A stretch of DNA of 36,210 nt from Planctomycetota bacterium (lineage in GTDB: Bacteria > Planctomycetota > UBA1135 > UBA2386), in NCBI GenBank assembly GCA_002684655.1, contig NYVR01000092.1:1-36210 (forward strand). The letters run 5' to 3'. Both the position numbers and the translations under genes were made by a program. Shown here piece by piece: positions 15,182 to 22,661 of this stretch. The notes beneath the pieces were generated by a model that saw nothing but the letters and a program-made list of their open reading frames with translations, did not search any database and had not been told where the DNA came from. Every line of letters begins with the position of its first letter. Positions within the stretch are counted from its first letter, which is position 1.

Positions 15182-16900
15182 ATGAAGCACCCCCTCCTAG
15201 CCATCTCGACCGCGCTTACCCTGCTGGCGGGCGTCGGCGCCCAGCGGCCCAACGTCGTGCTCGTCATCACCGACGACCAGGGCTACGGCGACGTAGCCGC
15301 CCACGGCAACGAAATGATCCGCACGCCCAGCCTCGACGCGCTGCACGCCGACTCTGTGAGGCTGACGGATTACCACGTAGACCCGACCTGCTCGCCTACG
15401 CGCAGCGCGCTGATGAGCGGCCGCTACTCCACGAGGACCGGGGTGTGGCACACGATCATGGGCCGCTCGCTGATGGCAGCGGACGAGACGACGCTGGCGG
15501 AGCGCTTCGCCGCCAACGGTTACCGCACGGCCATGTTCGGCAAATGGCACCTCGGTGATAACGCCCCGTGTCGGCCGCAGGACCAGGGCTTCGAGCACGT
15601 CGTGTGGCACCACGGCGGCGGCGTCGGTCAAGGTCCCGACTACTGGGGCAACGACTACTTCGACGACACCTACGAGGTGAACGGGGAGTGGCGCGCGTTC
15701 GACGGCTACTGCACCGATGTATGGTTCGAGCAAGCCGCCGATTTCATCTCGCGAGAGGACGCACGCCCCTTCTTCGTATACCTGTCGACCAACGCGCCGC
15801 ACGGCCCCTACCTCGTAGACCCGTCGTATTCGGCGTCGTACGAACGCGACGGCGTCGCGAAGACCATGTCGAAGTTCTACGGGATGATCACCAACATCGA
15901 CGAGAACGTCGGCAGGCTCCGCGAGTTGCTCTCCGACCTCGACCTCGCCGACGACACCGTGTTCGTCTTCACGACCGACAACGGGACGGCTGCCGGTGAC
16001 CGGCGACGCGGCGACGAGCCCGGAGAGTGGCCCGGTTACAACGCCGGCATGCGCGGTAAGAAGGGCTCCGAATACGACGGCGGGCACCGGGTGCCGTTCT
16101 TCGTCTACTGGCCTAAGGGAGGGGTAAGCGGCGGCCGCGACGTCGACGCCTTAGCCGCGCACGTAGACGTGATGCCGACGTTGACCGAGCTGTGCGGGCT
16201 TCAGGCGACGCCCGCCGTCGACGGTGACGGCGTATCCTTCGCGGGCCCGCTCCGCGGCCTTGAGCCGGAGACCGACCCAGACCGCACCTTGTTCGTGCAC
16301 TCTCAGCGGGTCGAACACCCCCGCAAGTGGCGCAAGTGCGCGGTCATGACCGATCGATGGCGGCTAGTGAACGGCGCGCAGTTGTTCGACATGTACGCCG
16401 ACCCCAGCCAACGTGACGACGTCGCCGCCGGCCATGAGGACGTCGTAACGCAGCTCCGCGCGGCCTACGAAAGCTGGTGGCGAACGCTTGAGCCGACCTT
16501 CAGCGACTACGTGCGCATCTCGCTCGGCGGCGCCCAGAACCCCACGCACCTGATGTCGCACGACTGGCACACGAACGACAAGCTCACGCCTTGGCACCAG
16601 AACCACGTTCGCAGCGGCGCGGTCAGCAACGGCCCGTGGGCCGTTCAGGTCGCCGCGGCGGGTCGCTACCGCGTGACGCTACGCCGCTGGCCTGCGGTCA
16701 CGGCGCGGCCGATGGGGTGCGTCGCCGCGTCGCTCAAGATCGGCGAGCTGCGCGCGACCGTCGCCACCAATCCGGACGATCTGAGCGCGATCTTTGAGGT
16801 GTCGCTGCCTGCAGGGCCCGCGATGTTACAGGCCTCGCTTCGGCGCTCAGACGGCAAAGAGCACGGCGCCTACTTCGCCGAGGTCGAGCGCCTAGATTGA
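15182..16900 (+). CDS. Secreted arylsulfatase
   Basis: This 572-residue exported sulfatase begins at the ATG at 15182 with signal peptide HPLLAISTALTLLAGVGAQ. Active-site features are VLVITDDQGYGD (two metal aspartates), CSPTRSALMSGR with Cys70 as the formylglycine precursor, FGKWHLGDN with lysine and histidine, STNAPHGPY, FTTDNGTAAG and KGSEYDGGHRVPFFVYWP. It resembles planctomycete arylsulfatase A/B-type enzymes. After the catalytic and C-terminal sulfatase subdomain, residues about 470-572 form an extra region (YRVTLRRWPAV...FEVSLPAGPAMLQASL) that looks like a beta-sandwich, often seen appended to such enzymes. The gene is divergent from another sulfatase, suggesting joint use against a sulfated polymer. 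Confidence 0.93.
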   Translation: MKHPLLAISTALTLLAGVGAQRPNVVLVITDDQGYGDVAAHGNEMIRTPSLDALHADSVRLTDYHVDPTCSPTRSALMSGRYSTRTGVWHTIMGRSLMAADETTLAERFAANGYRTAMFGKWHLGDNAPCRPQDQGFEHVVWHHGGGVGQGPDYWGNDYFDDTYEVNGEWRAFDGYCTDVWFEQAADFISREDARPFFVYLSTNAPHGPYLVDPSYSASYERDGVAKTMSKFYGMITNIDENVGRLRELLSDLDLADDTVFVFTTDNGTAAGDRRRGDEPGEWPGYNAGMRGKKGSEYDGGHRVPFFVYWPKGGVSGGRDVDALAAHVDVMPTLTELCGLQATPAVDGDGVSFAGPLRGLEPETDPDRTLFVHSQRVEHPRKWRKCAVMTDRWRLVNGAQLFDMYADPSQRDDVAAGHEDVVTQLRAAYESWWRTLEPTFSDYVRISLGGAQNPTHLMSHDWHTNDKLTPWHQNHVRSGAVSNGPWAVQVAAAGRYRVTLRRWPAVTARPMGCVAASLKIGELRATVATNPDDLSAIFEVSLPAGPAMLQASLRRSDGKEHGAYFAEVERLD

Positions 16901-16943
16901 CGTCGCGTCGCCACCTAGGGCTGCGCGCGAGGCAGCGCCGCGG
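16901..16943. other. Convergent intergenic spacer with two small hairpins
   Basis: Between the arylsulfatase stop and the convergent propeller gene are a 5-bp stem (GCTGC / GCAGC, 16920-16936) and, overlapping the neighbouring stop codon, a 6-bp stem (GCCGCG / CGCGGC, 16937-16953). They could end transcription from both sides but are short and lack T-runs. Confidence 0.3.
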
Positions 16944-18416
16944 TCAGCGCGGCACCGCATGCAGGGTGTAGTAGGCGACCGGATTCGCGATCGTGCTGCC
17001 GTCCACCGCGGGGACCTCAACGCGGATCTGGTAGACGAAGCCCTCCGTGAGGTCGAGGCCGAGCCGCGCAGACCGGCCGTTGCTCGACACCGACACGCGC
17101 TCGACCGCGACTTCGCCCCGATCCAGCTTCGGTGACCCGTAGCCGGGATAGTGCTTATAGCGCCAGCGCTGAACGCGGTAACGGCCGGCCTCACGCGCGC
17201 GCTCCGCGTCCGCAGGCCGCGTAAAGTGCACCACGAAGCCATCCTTCGCCGCCGCGACGCGCGACAGCTCGAACGGGATGGTGCGACCGTCCCAGACGAC
17301 GCGCTGCAAGCCGAACTTCGCCGGCCCACGCGACCCCCAGCCGCGGCCGGTCTGTCCTACCCAGAGTTCACCGCGCTTGGAGAAGCGCGCGCGCACGACG
17401 CCGCTCTGCAGGTGGTCCGCGAAGTTGATCGCGCAGCCCTGGTATCGACCGTCGACCTGCTCAAGGACGATCCGAAACACGTTGGACCGCGTCTGATCAC
17501 CGCAGAAGAGCTGCCCGACGAAAGGTCCGAAGCGGCCGCCCGTGTCGTCGAGGATGGGCTCACCAGGTGAGTTCGCGAGATCGCCGTGCGGGAACCACAC
17601 CGCAGGTTGGCGACGAAGCTCCCCGTAGCGCTCGATCGAGATCTCGTTGAGGTCCTTGCCCGCATACTCCGGCGCGTCGGTGAGCGAGGAGGGGTGACCG
17701 TGAAAGTCCCCGCGGTCCATGACGTGCAGGCACGAGGTCGCGACCCAGTCGCCTTGGTTGTCCGTGCATAACAGCTCGCCAGCAGGCCCAAGCGCGACGC
17801 CCGCAGGCGAGCGGAGCCCGCTAGACCAGGGCTCGAAGACGCCGTCCGGCGTAATCCTGAAGGACCAGCCGCGGTACGGTACGGCGCGCCCCATCTTGCA
17901 ATCGTGGACGCGCGCAAAGTCCCACTTGTCGCTCCCTGCCCAGCCAGGCCAGCTCAACGTCGTGTTGAGCGTGCCGTAAAAGTTGCCCTGCTCGTCGCGG
18001 ACCAGCCCGTACGCGTATTCGTGGTAGTTGTCCGTCAGCCCCCACGCGTCGCAGACGGTGCGGAAGCGATCGGCGACCCCGTCACCGTCGTCGTCGATAA
18101 GCTCCGTTAGCTCCGGCCGCTGGACGCAGAAGACCTGGTTCGTCTTCTGATCGACGAGCAAGCCGAGCGGCTCGTGCAAACCGTCAGCGAACAGCGTCCA
18201 GCGATCACCGCGAAGGGTCCACACCTGACCCTCTCGCGTGCTCAGGAACAGCGTGCCGTCGGCTGCGAAGGACATGCCGCCGACCCCGAAAGCGTGACCT
18301 TCGGGCGTGCGGACGGTCTCGACGCGGTAGCCGTCTGGGATCACGTCCGGCTGCTGCGCCGACAAGGCGCACGAGAACGACAAGCTGCAGAGGATCAGAG
18401 ATGAAGCGCGGGTCAT
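16944..18416 (-). CDS. Exported PQQ/sorbosone-dehydrogenase-like beta-propeller protein
   Basis: This 490-residue protein has a signal peptide (TRASSLILCSLSFSCALSAQ) and repeated beta-propeller strands: GGMSFAADGTLFLSTREGQ, GLHEPLGLLVDQKTNQVF, TELIDDDGDGVADRFRTV, YGLVRDEQGNFYGTLN, GVALGPAGELLCTDNQGDW and WVGQTGRGWGSRG. The pattern is that of planctomycete and verrucomicrobial proteins annotated as putative membrane-bound dehydrogenases. The DDDGDGVADRF stretch is calcium-binding-like. No CXXCH heme motif is present in this chain. The last 130 residues (VVHFTRPADAERAREAGRYRVQ...) look like an Ig-type beta domain. Its ATG overlaps the stop of the azurin-PA14 gene (ATGA), so the pair is translationally coupled and probably exchanges electrons. 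The substrate is unknown. Confidence 0.82.
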   Translation of the reverse strand: MTRASSLILCSLSFSCALSAQQPDVIPDGYRVETVRTPEGHAFGVGGMSFAADGTLFLSTREGQVWTLRGDRWTLFADGLHEPLGLLVDQKTNQVFCVQRPELTELIDDDGDGVADRFRTVCDAWGLTDNYHEYAYGLVRDEQGNFYGTLNTTLSWPGWAGSDKWDFARVHDCKMGRAVPYRGWSFRITPDGVFEPWSSGLRSPAGVALGPAGELLCTDNQGDWVATSCLHVMDRGDFHGHPSSLTDAPEYAGKDLNEISIERYGELRRQPAVWFPHGDLANSPGEPILDDTGGRFGPFVGQLFCGDQTRSNVFRIVLEQVDGRYQGCAINFADHLQSGVVRARFSKRGELWVGQTGRGWGSRGPAKFGLQRVVWDGRTIPFELSRVAAAKDGFVVHFTRPADAERAREAGRYRVQRWRYKHYPGYGSPKLDRGEVAVERVSVSSNGRSARLGLDLTEGFVYQIRVEVPAVDGSTIANPVAYYTLHAVPR

Positions 18417-19897
18417 CGGACGGCCTCGGGGTTACGGACGGTGACAGTGAACGTCTTGGTGCCAGCAGGCACCTCGAGGCGACCTTGGTTGAGGTCGCCG
18501 AGCGACGACGACAGCGTCAGGCCCGCCGCGTCGATCACGAACATCACGTCGGCAGCGAGCGGCGCGCCGAAGGTGAACGCGTAGACGAGGCCGACGCCTT
18601 CCGGCGCTGGCGCGATCGCCCACTCGACGGCGACGCCCGACCAGTCGATCTCGAACGTCGGCGTCGGCATGACGCGATATCCGCGGAAACGCGCAGGCTT
18701 GGACGCGCCGTCGGCGGCGCGCAGCGGAAAGCCGCTGTCCCCCACCGCGAAGCGAGGTCCCAGCGTCTTACAAGGTCTGCCCCCGCGGCCGTCGCGATCC
18801 GGGCTGACGTCGAGGAAGGCGCCCGCCCAACCAAACTGAACCGAGCAGCGCGCTGCGTCGAACGCGTAGTTCATCCCGCCGGGCAACCCTACCGCGACGG
18901 TGCGCGCGCTCGCGCGCTCCACGTGCACGCGCATCACGACGGGGTGGTGGTGCACCGAGATCGGCGTCACGCGCGGCCTGGCGCGCTTCTTCGTCGAAAG
19001 CGCGCGCCGCGGACCGCCCGCTGCGGCGTACGCGAGGTCAAGGACCTGGCCGCCACCGCCCTGGAAGAACTCGACCCGCAGCTGGTGTGCCCCCGCCGTC
19101 AGCTCGACGTCGCCGCGCTGCTCCTTAGAGGCTGGGTGCACGCCGTCGTAGGCGACGACCTCACGGTCGTCGACGAATACGCGTGAGCCGTCGTCGCTAT
19201 TGAGGAAGAACGTGTGGGCGCCGCTTTCCTTCACCTCAATGCTGCCGGTGAAGACCGCGCCGAAGTCCTGGTTTTCACCGAGCGGCCCAAGCTCCAGCAT
19301 GCCGCCCTCGAGCTCACCTTCACGGACCGGCGAGAGCGCCTCAAAGTCTGGCAAGCGCTGCCACTTGCCGCGGAAGACGCGGTAGCGCAGATTGTCGATC
19401 GGCACCTCTCGCCGGGCGACTGAGACCGCGCCGACGCGCAAGATCCCCTTCATGGTGTAGGCGTGGCCCGGCAGCGTGCAGACATAGGGGTAGTCTCCGT
19501 CGGTGGTCGGCGCCACGAACCAGATGGTGTCCTGCTGGTCGAGGAAGACCGCCTTCGTGCTCACGAGCACGTCGTCGAGGTCCGGCACGTAGTGCTTCTC
19601 GCTAGCTTGGGCGCCGAGCCGCAGCGTCGCGTCAGCGACCTTGGCGACGACCCCTTCGCCGCGTCGGCACAACACGAAGTTGTGTTGCATCGAGTCGGTG
19701 TTGACGAGCGTCAGCTTGACCTTGCTGCCGGGAGCGACCGCGAGGCGCTCCTGGTCGAAGCGCAGCTGCCCAGGCAGAACGCCCAGCTCGATCTCGTGAT
19801 CGACCTGCTCAAATCCAGCCGGCGGCGCTTGCGCCCAAAGCGGGACGCACAGCGCAGCGTAGAAAAAAATGTGTGAGTGCGGCACACGACAGACCAT
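18413..19897 (-). CDS. Exported azurin-like cupredoxin fused to a PA14-like domain
   Basis: From ATG at 19897 the 494-residue protein has a signal peptide (HSHIFFYAALCVPLWAQA). Residues about 34-155 are an azurin-type blue-copper domain: NTDSMQHNFVL supplies His72, and YPYVCTLPGHAYTMKG supplies Cys140, His145 and Met149, the same CX4HX3M spacing as azurin. Residues about 165-310 read as a PA14-like carbohydrate-binding domain (GAHTFFLNSDDGSRVFVDDREVV, LTAGAHQLRVEFFQGGGG). A C-terminal region follows (GGMNYAFDAARCSVQFGWAG...) of a type seen in planctomycete exported proteins. An alternative start is GTG at 19885, seven bases after a -10-like TATGGT. The stop overlaps the next gene's start. Electron transfer with the propeller protein is inferred. 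Confidence 0.85.
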   Translation of the reverse strand: MVCRVPHSHIFFYAALCVPLWAQAPPAGFEQVDHEIELGVLPGQLRFDQERLAVAPGSKVKLTLVNTDSMQHNFVLCRRGEGVVAKVADATLRLGAQASEKHYVPDLDDVLVSTKAVFLDQQDTIWFVAPTTDGDYPYVCTLPGHAYTMKGILRVGAVSVARREVPIDNLRYRVFRGKWQRLPDFEALSPVREGELEGGMLELGPLGENQDFGAVFTGSIEVKESGAHTFFLNSDDGSRVFVDDREVVAYDGVHPASKEQRGDVELTAGAHQLRVEFFQGGGGQVLDLAYAAAGGPRRALSTKKRARPRVTPISVHHHPVVMRVHVERASARTVAVGLPGGMNYAFDAARCSVQFGWAGAFLDVSPDRDGRGGRPCKTLGPRFAVGDSGFPLRAADGASKPARFRGYRVMPTPTFEIDWSGVAVEWAIAPAPEGVGLVYAFTFGAPLAADVMFVIDAAGLTLSSSLGDLNQGRLEVPAGTKTFTVTVRNPEAVR

Positions 19898-19898
19898 A
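19893..19898 (-). promoter_or_regulatory. Possible -10 element (TATGGT) favouring a GTG start at 19885
   Basis: On the minus strand TATGGT ends seven bases before a GTG that begins a clean signal peptide (read as MPHSHIFFYAALCVPLWAQA). The hexamer overlaps the alternative ATG at 19897. If it is a real -10, translation would start at the GTG on a leaderless mRNA. No convincing -35 is seen. Confidence 0.28.
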
Positions 19899-20010
19899 CC
19901 CGAGGCGGCGCGGGCAGTTCGCAAAGAGGCGTCCCAGTCGACAGCGGAACCGCTATTTGCGCTGGTCTCTGCTCCAGAAGGCGAGCAAGGCGCACGATCC
20001 GATACGTTGC

Positions 20011-20024
20011 CGAGATGAATCTCG
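20011..20024 (+). other. Small palindrome just upstream of the prsW ribosome-binding site
   Basis: CGAGAT-GA-ATCTCG is a perfect inverted repeat, able to fold as a 5-bp stem with a UGAA loop, directly before GGAGAG (20024-20029), a plausible Shine-Dalgarno 11 nt from the ATG at 20041. It could be an operator or a hairpin affecting initiation. The rest of the 143-bp divergent region (19898-20040) shows nothing else clear. Confidence 0.3.
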
Positions 20025-20040
20025 GAGAGCGTAAACGACG

Positions 20041-20748
20041 ATGACGGGCCTGACCTTTCTGGCAGCGCTGCTGCCCTCAGCGCTCTTGCTGATCTACTTC
20101 ATCAAGAAGGATCGCTTTCCGGAGCCCACGCATTTGCTGGTCAAGACATTCCTCTTCGGAGTGGTGAGCGTGGTCCCGATTGTCATCTTGGAGAACTGCA
20201 TCTTGACCGCGGTGCTCCCGCTCTCTGGCACAGCGCTGAAGCCGCTCCTCACCGCGTTCATCGTCGCAGGGTTCAGCGAAGAGCTCTTCAAATTCTTGAT
20301 CCTGCACTTCTTCTGCGCCAAGAAGCGCGACTTTGATGAGCCCATGGACGCTGTCGTCTACGGGGTCGTCGCCTCGCTGGGCTTCGCATGTCTTGAGAAC
20401 GTCCTCTACGTCATGAACGGTGGCATGTGGGTCGCCGTAGTCCGATCCATCACCGCCGTGCCAGCGCACGCTGCGATGGGCGCTTTGATGGGCTACTTCT
20501 ATGCGAGACAGCACTTCGGCGAAGCTCGGCGAGCGCGCTTGATGAGCAAGGCGCTCTGGGTGCCGATCTTGGCGCACGGGATCTACGACGTCTTCCCCAT
20601 GTGCATCAGCGACGGGGTCGTCCACCCGACCGAGGACGTCGCCTTGACGCTCATCCTGATGTCGGCCTGGGTGGCGTTCATCGTCTGGCTCTTCTGGAGC
20701 GCCGTCGCGATCTCCAATGAGATGCGGAATACGCAGTCCGCACGCTGA
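20041..20748 (+). CDS. prsW: PrsW-family intramembrane protease
   Basis: This is a 235-residue multipass membrane protein with about seven hydrophobic helices. The family's conserved motifs are present in order: the glutamate pair in SEELFKFLIL (Glu80, Glu81), LGFACLEN (Glu119), the histidine in PAHAAMGALMGYF (His143) and a second in LAHGIYDVFP. These are the residues proposed for metal binding and catalysis in the PrsW/CPBP-related families. PrsW cleaves anti-sigma factors in Bacillus; no sigma or anti-sigma gene adjoins it here, so the substrate is open. Start at ATG 20041 is supported by GGAGAG upstream. Confidence 0.88.
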   Translation: MTGLTFLAALLPSALLLIYFIKKDRFPEPTHLLVKTFLFGVVSVVPIVILENCILTAVLPLSGTALKPLLTAFIVAGFSEELFKFLILHFFCAKKRDFDEPMDAVVYGVVASLGFACLENVLYVMNGGMWVAVVRSITAVPAHAAMGALMGYFYARQHFGEARRARLMSKALWVPILAHGIYDVFPMCISDGVVHPTEDVALTLILMSAWVAFIVWLFWSAVAISNEMRNTQSAR

Positions 20749-20774
20749 TCTGAATGGGCATCGGGTGTTCGTGA

Positions 20775-20792
20775 CCCGCGCACCAACGCGGG
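20775..20792. terminator. Possible bidirectional terminator hairpin between prsW and the tRNA
   Basis: CCCGCG and CGCGGG make a perfect 6-bp stem with a CACCAA loop, 27 bases after the prsW stop and about 48 bases beyond the 3' end of the convergent tRNA gene. No T-tract is present, so support is positional. Confidence 0.35.
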
Positions 20793-20839
20793 CGCGCAGC
20801 GATGCAGACCGGCGCGCGCTCGGACCACGACGATGCAAG

Positions 20840-20916
20840 TGGTAGGCCCTGCAGGACTCGAACCTGCAACCAAGCGGGTATGAGCCGCCGGCTCTAACCA
20901 ATTGAGCTAAGGGCCC
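20840..20916 (-). tRNA. tRNA with CAU anticodon, probably tRNA-Ile2 (lysidine type)
   Basis: The minus strand folds as a complete 77-nt cloverleaf with an encoded CCA: acceptor GGGCCCU/AGGGCCU (a G-U closes position 1-72), D-arm GCUC/GAGC, anticodon stem GGCGG/CCGCU around loop CUCAUAC, and T-arm GCAGG-UUCGAGU-CCUGC. The anticodon is CAU. Of the three CAU tRNAs, initiator is excluded because position 1-72 is not a C-A mismatch. The body, including UUAGCUCA, GGUUAGAGC and CGCUUGGU, resembles bacterial tRNA-Ile2, whose C34 becomes lysidine through TilS to read AUA; elongator Met is the alternative. Position 38 is C where A is usual. Confidence 0.93.
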
Positions 20917-20956
20917 CCAAGGGGCAGAACGCTATACCATGCCGCAGCACCTCGCT

Positions 20957-21955
20957 ATGACCAAGCTCCAACACGACACCCTGGTGCAGCGCCTCCGCGA
21001 CCTGCAGACGGAGATCCGCTCTTCCCTGTGGAACCACGTGAAGACGCAGGCTGTGGAGCACCTCGCCCGCACCGTGCGTGACGACGACGGCGACACGATC
21101 TTCGGGATCGACGCAGAGGTCGAAGACCGGCTGCTTGAACGCTGCCAACGCTGGGGGCAAGAGCAGCACTTCACGCTCGTGGGTGAGGGGCTCCCCGAAG
21201 GCGGCCTCGAGTTCGGCGCGCCAGGTCGCGGCGGCCCGCCGTTCAGGCTGCTCGTCGACCCGATCGACGGCACGCGCGGGCTGATGTTCGACAAGCGCAG
21301 CGCTTGGTGCCTGATGGGCGTCGCCCCCGACCGCGGACAGGAAACGCGCCTCCAGGACGTGGAGATCGCCGTGATGACAGAGCTGCCGACGACGCGCCAA
21401 CACGTCAGCGACGTGATCTGGGCGGTCGACAACGCGCCCACCAAGATCGAGCGGCACGATCTGCTGCGCCAGTCCGTGACCGAGCGACCGCTCCTGCCGA
21501 GCAGCGCCCGCGATCTACGGCACGGCTTCGCGTCCGTCGCCAACTACTTCCCCGGGGGCAAGGCGATCATCGCAGCGCTCGACGAGGCGATCCTCCGCCG
21601 CGCCATGGGCGGTTGGAACCCTGCAAAAGCTGAGGTCTACGCAGACCAATACATCTGCACCGGGGGGCAGCTAGCAGAGGTCGTCCTGGGCCGCGATCGC
21701 TTCGTGCTCGACGTGCGCCCGCTGGTCTATCAAAAGCTCGGCGTCGACTCGGCGCTGGCCTGCCGACCTTATGACCTCGCGACGTGGCTCGTTGGCCGCC
21801 AAGCAGGGTGCGTCGTCTGCGACCCCTTCGGTGCGCCGCTGGACGCCCCGCTCGACGTCACCACTAACATGTCCTTCGCGTTCTACGCCAACCGCACGAT
21901 CGCAGACTTCATGATCCCGATCGTGCGCGAAGAGGTCGAGCGGGCGCTCTGTTGA
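20957..21955 (+). CDS. Inositol-monophosphatase family phosphatase
   Basis: This is a metal-dependent phosphomonoesterase-fold protein, about 332 residues. The metal-binding motif LLVDPIDGTRGLMFD corresponds to DPxDGT of the IMPase/FBPase/CysQ superfamily; an upstream acidic segment (TLVGEGLPEG) takes the place of the usual GEE, and the C-terminal motif is PYDLATWLVGRQAGCVV in place of WDxAAG. The protein is longer than typical IMPases (about 270) because of an insertion between residues 130 and 190. Substrate cannot be read: inositol phosphate, PAP or a sugar phosphate are possible. An ATG at 20939 is also in frame, but it abuts a TATACC at 20933-20938 that looks like a -10, so the ATG at 20957 is favoured. 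Confidence 0.82.
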   Translation: MTKLQHDTLVQRLRDLQTEIRSSLWNHVKTQAVEHLARTVRDDDGDTIFGIDAEVEDRLLERCQRWGQEQHFTLVGEGLPEGGLEFGAPGRGGPPFRLLVDPIDGTRGLMFDKRSAWCLMGVAPDRGQETRLQDVEIAVMTELPTTRQHVSDVIWAVDNAPTKIERHDLLRQSVTERPLLPSSARDLRHGFASVANYFPGGKAIIAALDEAILRRAMGGWNPAKAEVYADQYICTGGQLAEVVLGRDRFVLDVRPLVYQKLGVDSALACRPYDLATWLVGRQAGCVVCDPFGAPLDAPLDVTTNMSFAFYANRTIADFMIPIVREEVERALC

Positions 21956-21972
21956 GACGGCCTACGCGAGCA

Positions 21973-22590
21973 TCATCTATGCCAGCCGTCGACAGCGACG
22001 AAGCGATCTTCTTCGGCGACCCAAGCGGTAAGCTTGCCGCCGTATACGCACCCAGTGTCTAGGCCGACACAGTGCGGGCGGACGACGAGGCCGCGGCGCG
22101 CCCAATGCCCGAAGACGACGCGTTTGTCACCGCGATAGAAGTCGTCCCATGGCCGGAACGGCGGACCTGGCGGCGGCCAATCGCGGTCCGGCTGCGCGCC
22201 GCTCGCGTCGCAATAGCGCACGTTGACGGCGAAGTCCGCCTCGTCTGCCCCGAGCGCCGACAGCCGCGCCTCGTCCCAGCTCGGGTGCAGCCCGGCGTGC
22301 ACTGCGATTACGTCATCGTAGACGCGAACCAGCGGCTGAGAGCCCAACCAAGCGCGCTGCCGGCGGTCTCCTTCACCCTTGCGAAGCCAGTACAGGTCGT
22401 GGTTGCCGAGGACGGGCTGGGCGTCGATCTCCATCAAGATCTCCAAAACACCCGGTGAATCGGGGCCCTTGTTGACCAAGTCGCCGACAGGCACAAGCTG
22501 ATCCTGCCCCGCCGCGAACCCCACTGCCTTCAGCAGAGTAGCGAGCTGGGCTGAGCAGCCTTGGATGTCACCGACGAAGATCCTTCGCAT
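21973..22590 (-). CDS. apaH: ApaH-type symmetrical diadenosine tetraphosphatase (short form)
   Basis: It is predicted to cleave Ap4A and related dinucleotides, or caps, symmetrically. The 205-residue chain has all metallophosphoesterase motifs: FVGDIQGC, VGDLVNKGPDS, LGNHDLYWL, IAVHAGLHPSW, VFGHWARRGLV and the ApaH-specific GLDTGCVYGGKLTA. E. coli ApaH is about 280 residues, so this one lacks most of the helical insertion between the GNHD and HAGLHP motifs and the C-terminal tail. The core appears complete, so an active enzyme is likely. It is convergent with the IMPase-like gene (17 bp gap) and divergent from murJ (71 bp). Confidence 0.9.
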   Translation of the reverse strand: MRRIFVGDIQGCSAQLATLLKAVGFAAGQDQLVPVGDLVNKGPDSPGVLEILMEIDAQPVLGNHDLYWLRKGEGDRRQRAWLGSQPLVRVYDDVIAVHAGLHPSWDEARLSALGADEADFAVNVRYCDASGAQPDRDWPPPGPPFRPWDDFYRGDKRVVFGHWARRGLVVRPHCVGLDTGCVYGGKLTAWVAEEDRFVAVDGWHR

Positions 22591-22661
22591 GTTGCAGGTC
22601 CAGGGTGCATTGTTCCGCTTGACGACCGCTAGGCAATGACCTGCCCAGCAACGCTGCGTTC

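Noticed and set aside
18413-19897. A cytochrome c domain partnering the propeller
   Set aside because: No CXXCH heme motif is present; the cysteine fits the azurin-type copper site instead.
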